Positions 63,299-64,000 of a DNA stretch of 64,000 nt are shown piece by piece (within the stretch, counting starts at the first letter, position 1; every line of letters begins with the position of its first letter). Origin of the DNA: Phoronis australis (Eukaryota; Phoronida; Phoronidae); assembly GCA_002633005.1 (NCBI GenBank), contig NMRA01000774.1, forward strand, positions 90,218 through 154,217, given 5' to 3'. A model generated the notes under the pieces. That model made no database searches and was not told the DNA's origin. It was given only the letters and a program-made list of their open reading frames with translations. Position numbers and translations under genes: made by a program.

Positions 63299-64000
63299 AC
63301 TATTTTAACCTTTGCATATTTATAATTCAACATTCTCAAGTGAGCAGTTCTTCTGGGAAGTGTTGAGTGGCCCTTAAAAGGGCAGTTGGTTGTAGTTATA
63401 GCGTGAAATGTTTCTTAAAAGAACCGTTGAATAATTCAACATAAATCACACAGTATACCATGCTCACTCAAGTAATGAAGGTCCTCTTCATTCAAGTTTT
63501 CATCTTGGAAGGTTGGATGAAAACAGAGGAGATGACAATATCGATGACTGTTGTAACTCCTTATATAAATGTTACAGTTCTCCAACGTTATCACGAACCA
63601 TGGTTCTTTCAGTTCTTGTTCCTGGATTCAGAAGAAACCCTGAACCATAGGGAAAAAACATACAACGAAAACGAATCAAAATTTGAAAATAAATCATCGC
63701 CTTCGTACTATTCCGTGTTGCTGTCGCCAGACTGATGTTCCTCCCCATTTTTAAGAAAGGAGTGAACTGATTTTGTTTAACGTTGATAGAGCATAACTTT
63801 TGGTTTTTACAATGCATTAATTGTGTTGAATGCATTCAAATTAGTTGGCTTCATTCAGTTGAACAGAAAATAAATTAAATGTAAAACAATAAAGTTTTGA
63901 AAATAAATAGAACAGTAACAGGACTCCCTAAAAATCGAGCTGTTTTCAAAAACTTTGCACCATTGGTGATCTGATTGGCTCATGCATTTACGGCGGGAAA
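63299..64000 (+). repeat. Tandem duplication E, copy 2 (truncated by window end)
   Basis: Matches 61487 onward with offset 1812 and continues beyond the window. It carries the hairpin leader (63330-63472) and the second 91-codon ORF (63460-63735). Confidence 0.9.

Overview
This is a eukaryotic, intron-bearing animal sequence, most likely from an anthozoan cnidarian (stony coral or sea anemone). The evidence is the astacin gene architecture (catalytic domain, then a six-cysteine EGF-like exon, then a poly-glycine linker), several THAP-domain and P-element-like fossils, AT-rich introns packed with short non-autonomous transposons, and frequent TACATGTA palindromes. Another marine invertebrate cannot be excluded from sequence alone. 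Most open frames here are chance; I kept only those with protein-family signatures, splice sites or repeat structure.

The one host gene I can build with confidence runs on the minus strand from 32541 down to 7671. It encodes a secreted astacin-family zinc metalloprotease in at least eight exons. All seven splice junctions have GT/AG signals and matching phases. The signal peptide, propeptide, basic processing site, HExxHxxGxxH zinc site, Met-turn, four conserved cysteines and a downstream EGF-like module are all readable. A TATA box sits 55 bases upstream of the start codon. The last exon(s), expected to carry a stop codon and perhaps a ShK domain, were not found left of 7671.

Left flank (1-7.6 kb): a frameshifted THAP-domain gene (40-1043), a second THAP fossil (about 1440-1640), short transposons at 3.8-4.35 kb, a 336-base tandem duplication and a large foldback element. 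The gene's introns hold foldbacks, a minisatellite, a partial THAP first exon (18340), a 776-base assembly gap, and copies of several repeat families.

Right flank (33-64 kb): almost entirely repeats. There are two diverged copies of a 1.6-2 kb block (27.1-29.2 and 38.2-39.9 kb), three copies of another block (26, 41 and 54 kb), a decayed LINE with a YADD reverse transcriptase (43.0-45.1 kb), a 2.16-kb tandem duplication with a broken zinc-finger ORF (45.5-49.8 kb), a decayed P-element/THAP9-type transposase on the minus strand (58.7-61.1 kb), and a 1.8-kb tandem duplication running off the end. Five of the six isolated single-N positions sit at the start of the second copy of a near-identical tandem repeat, which looks like unmerged contig overlap rather than biology.
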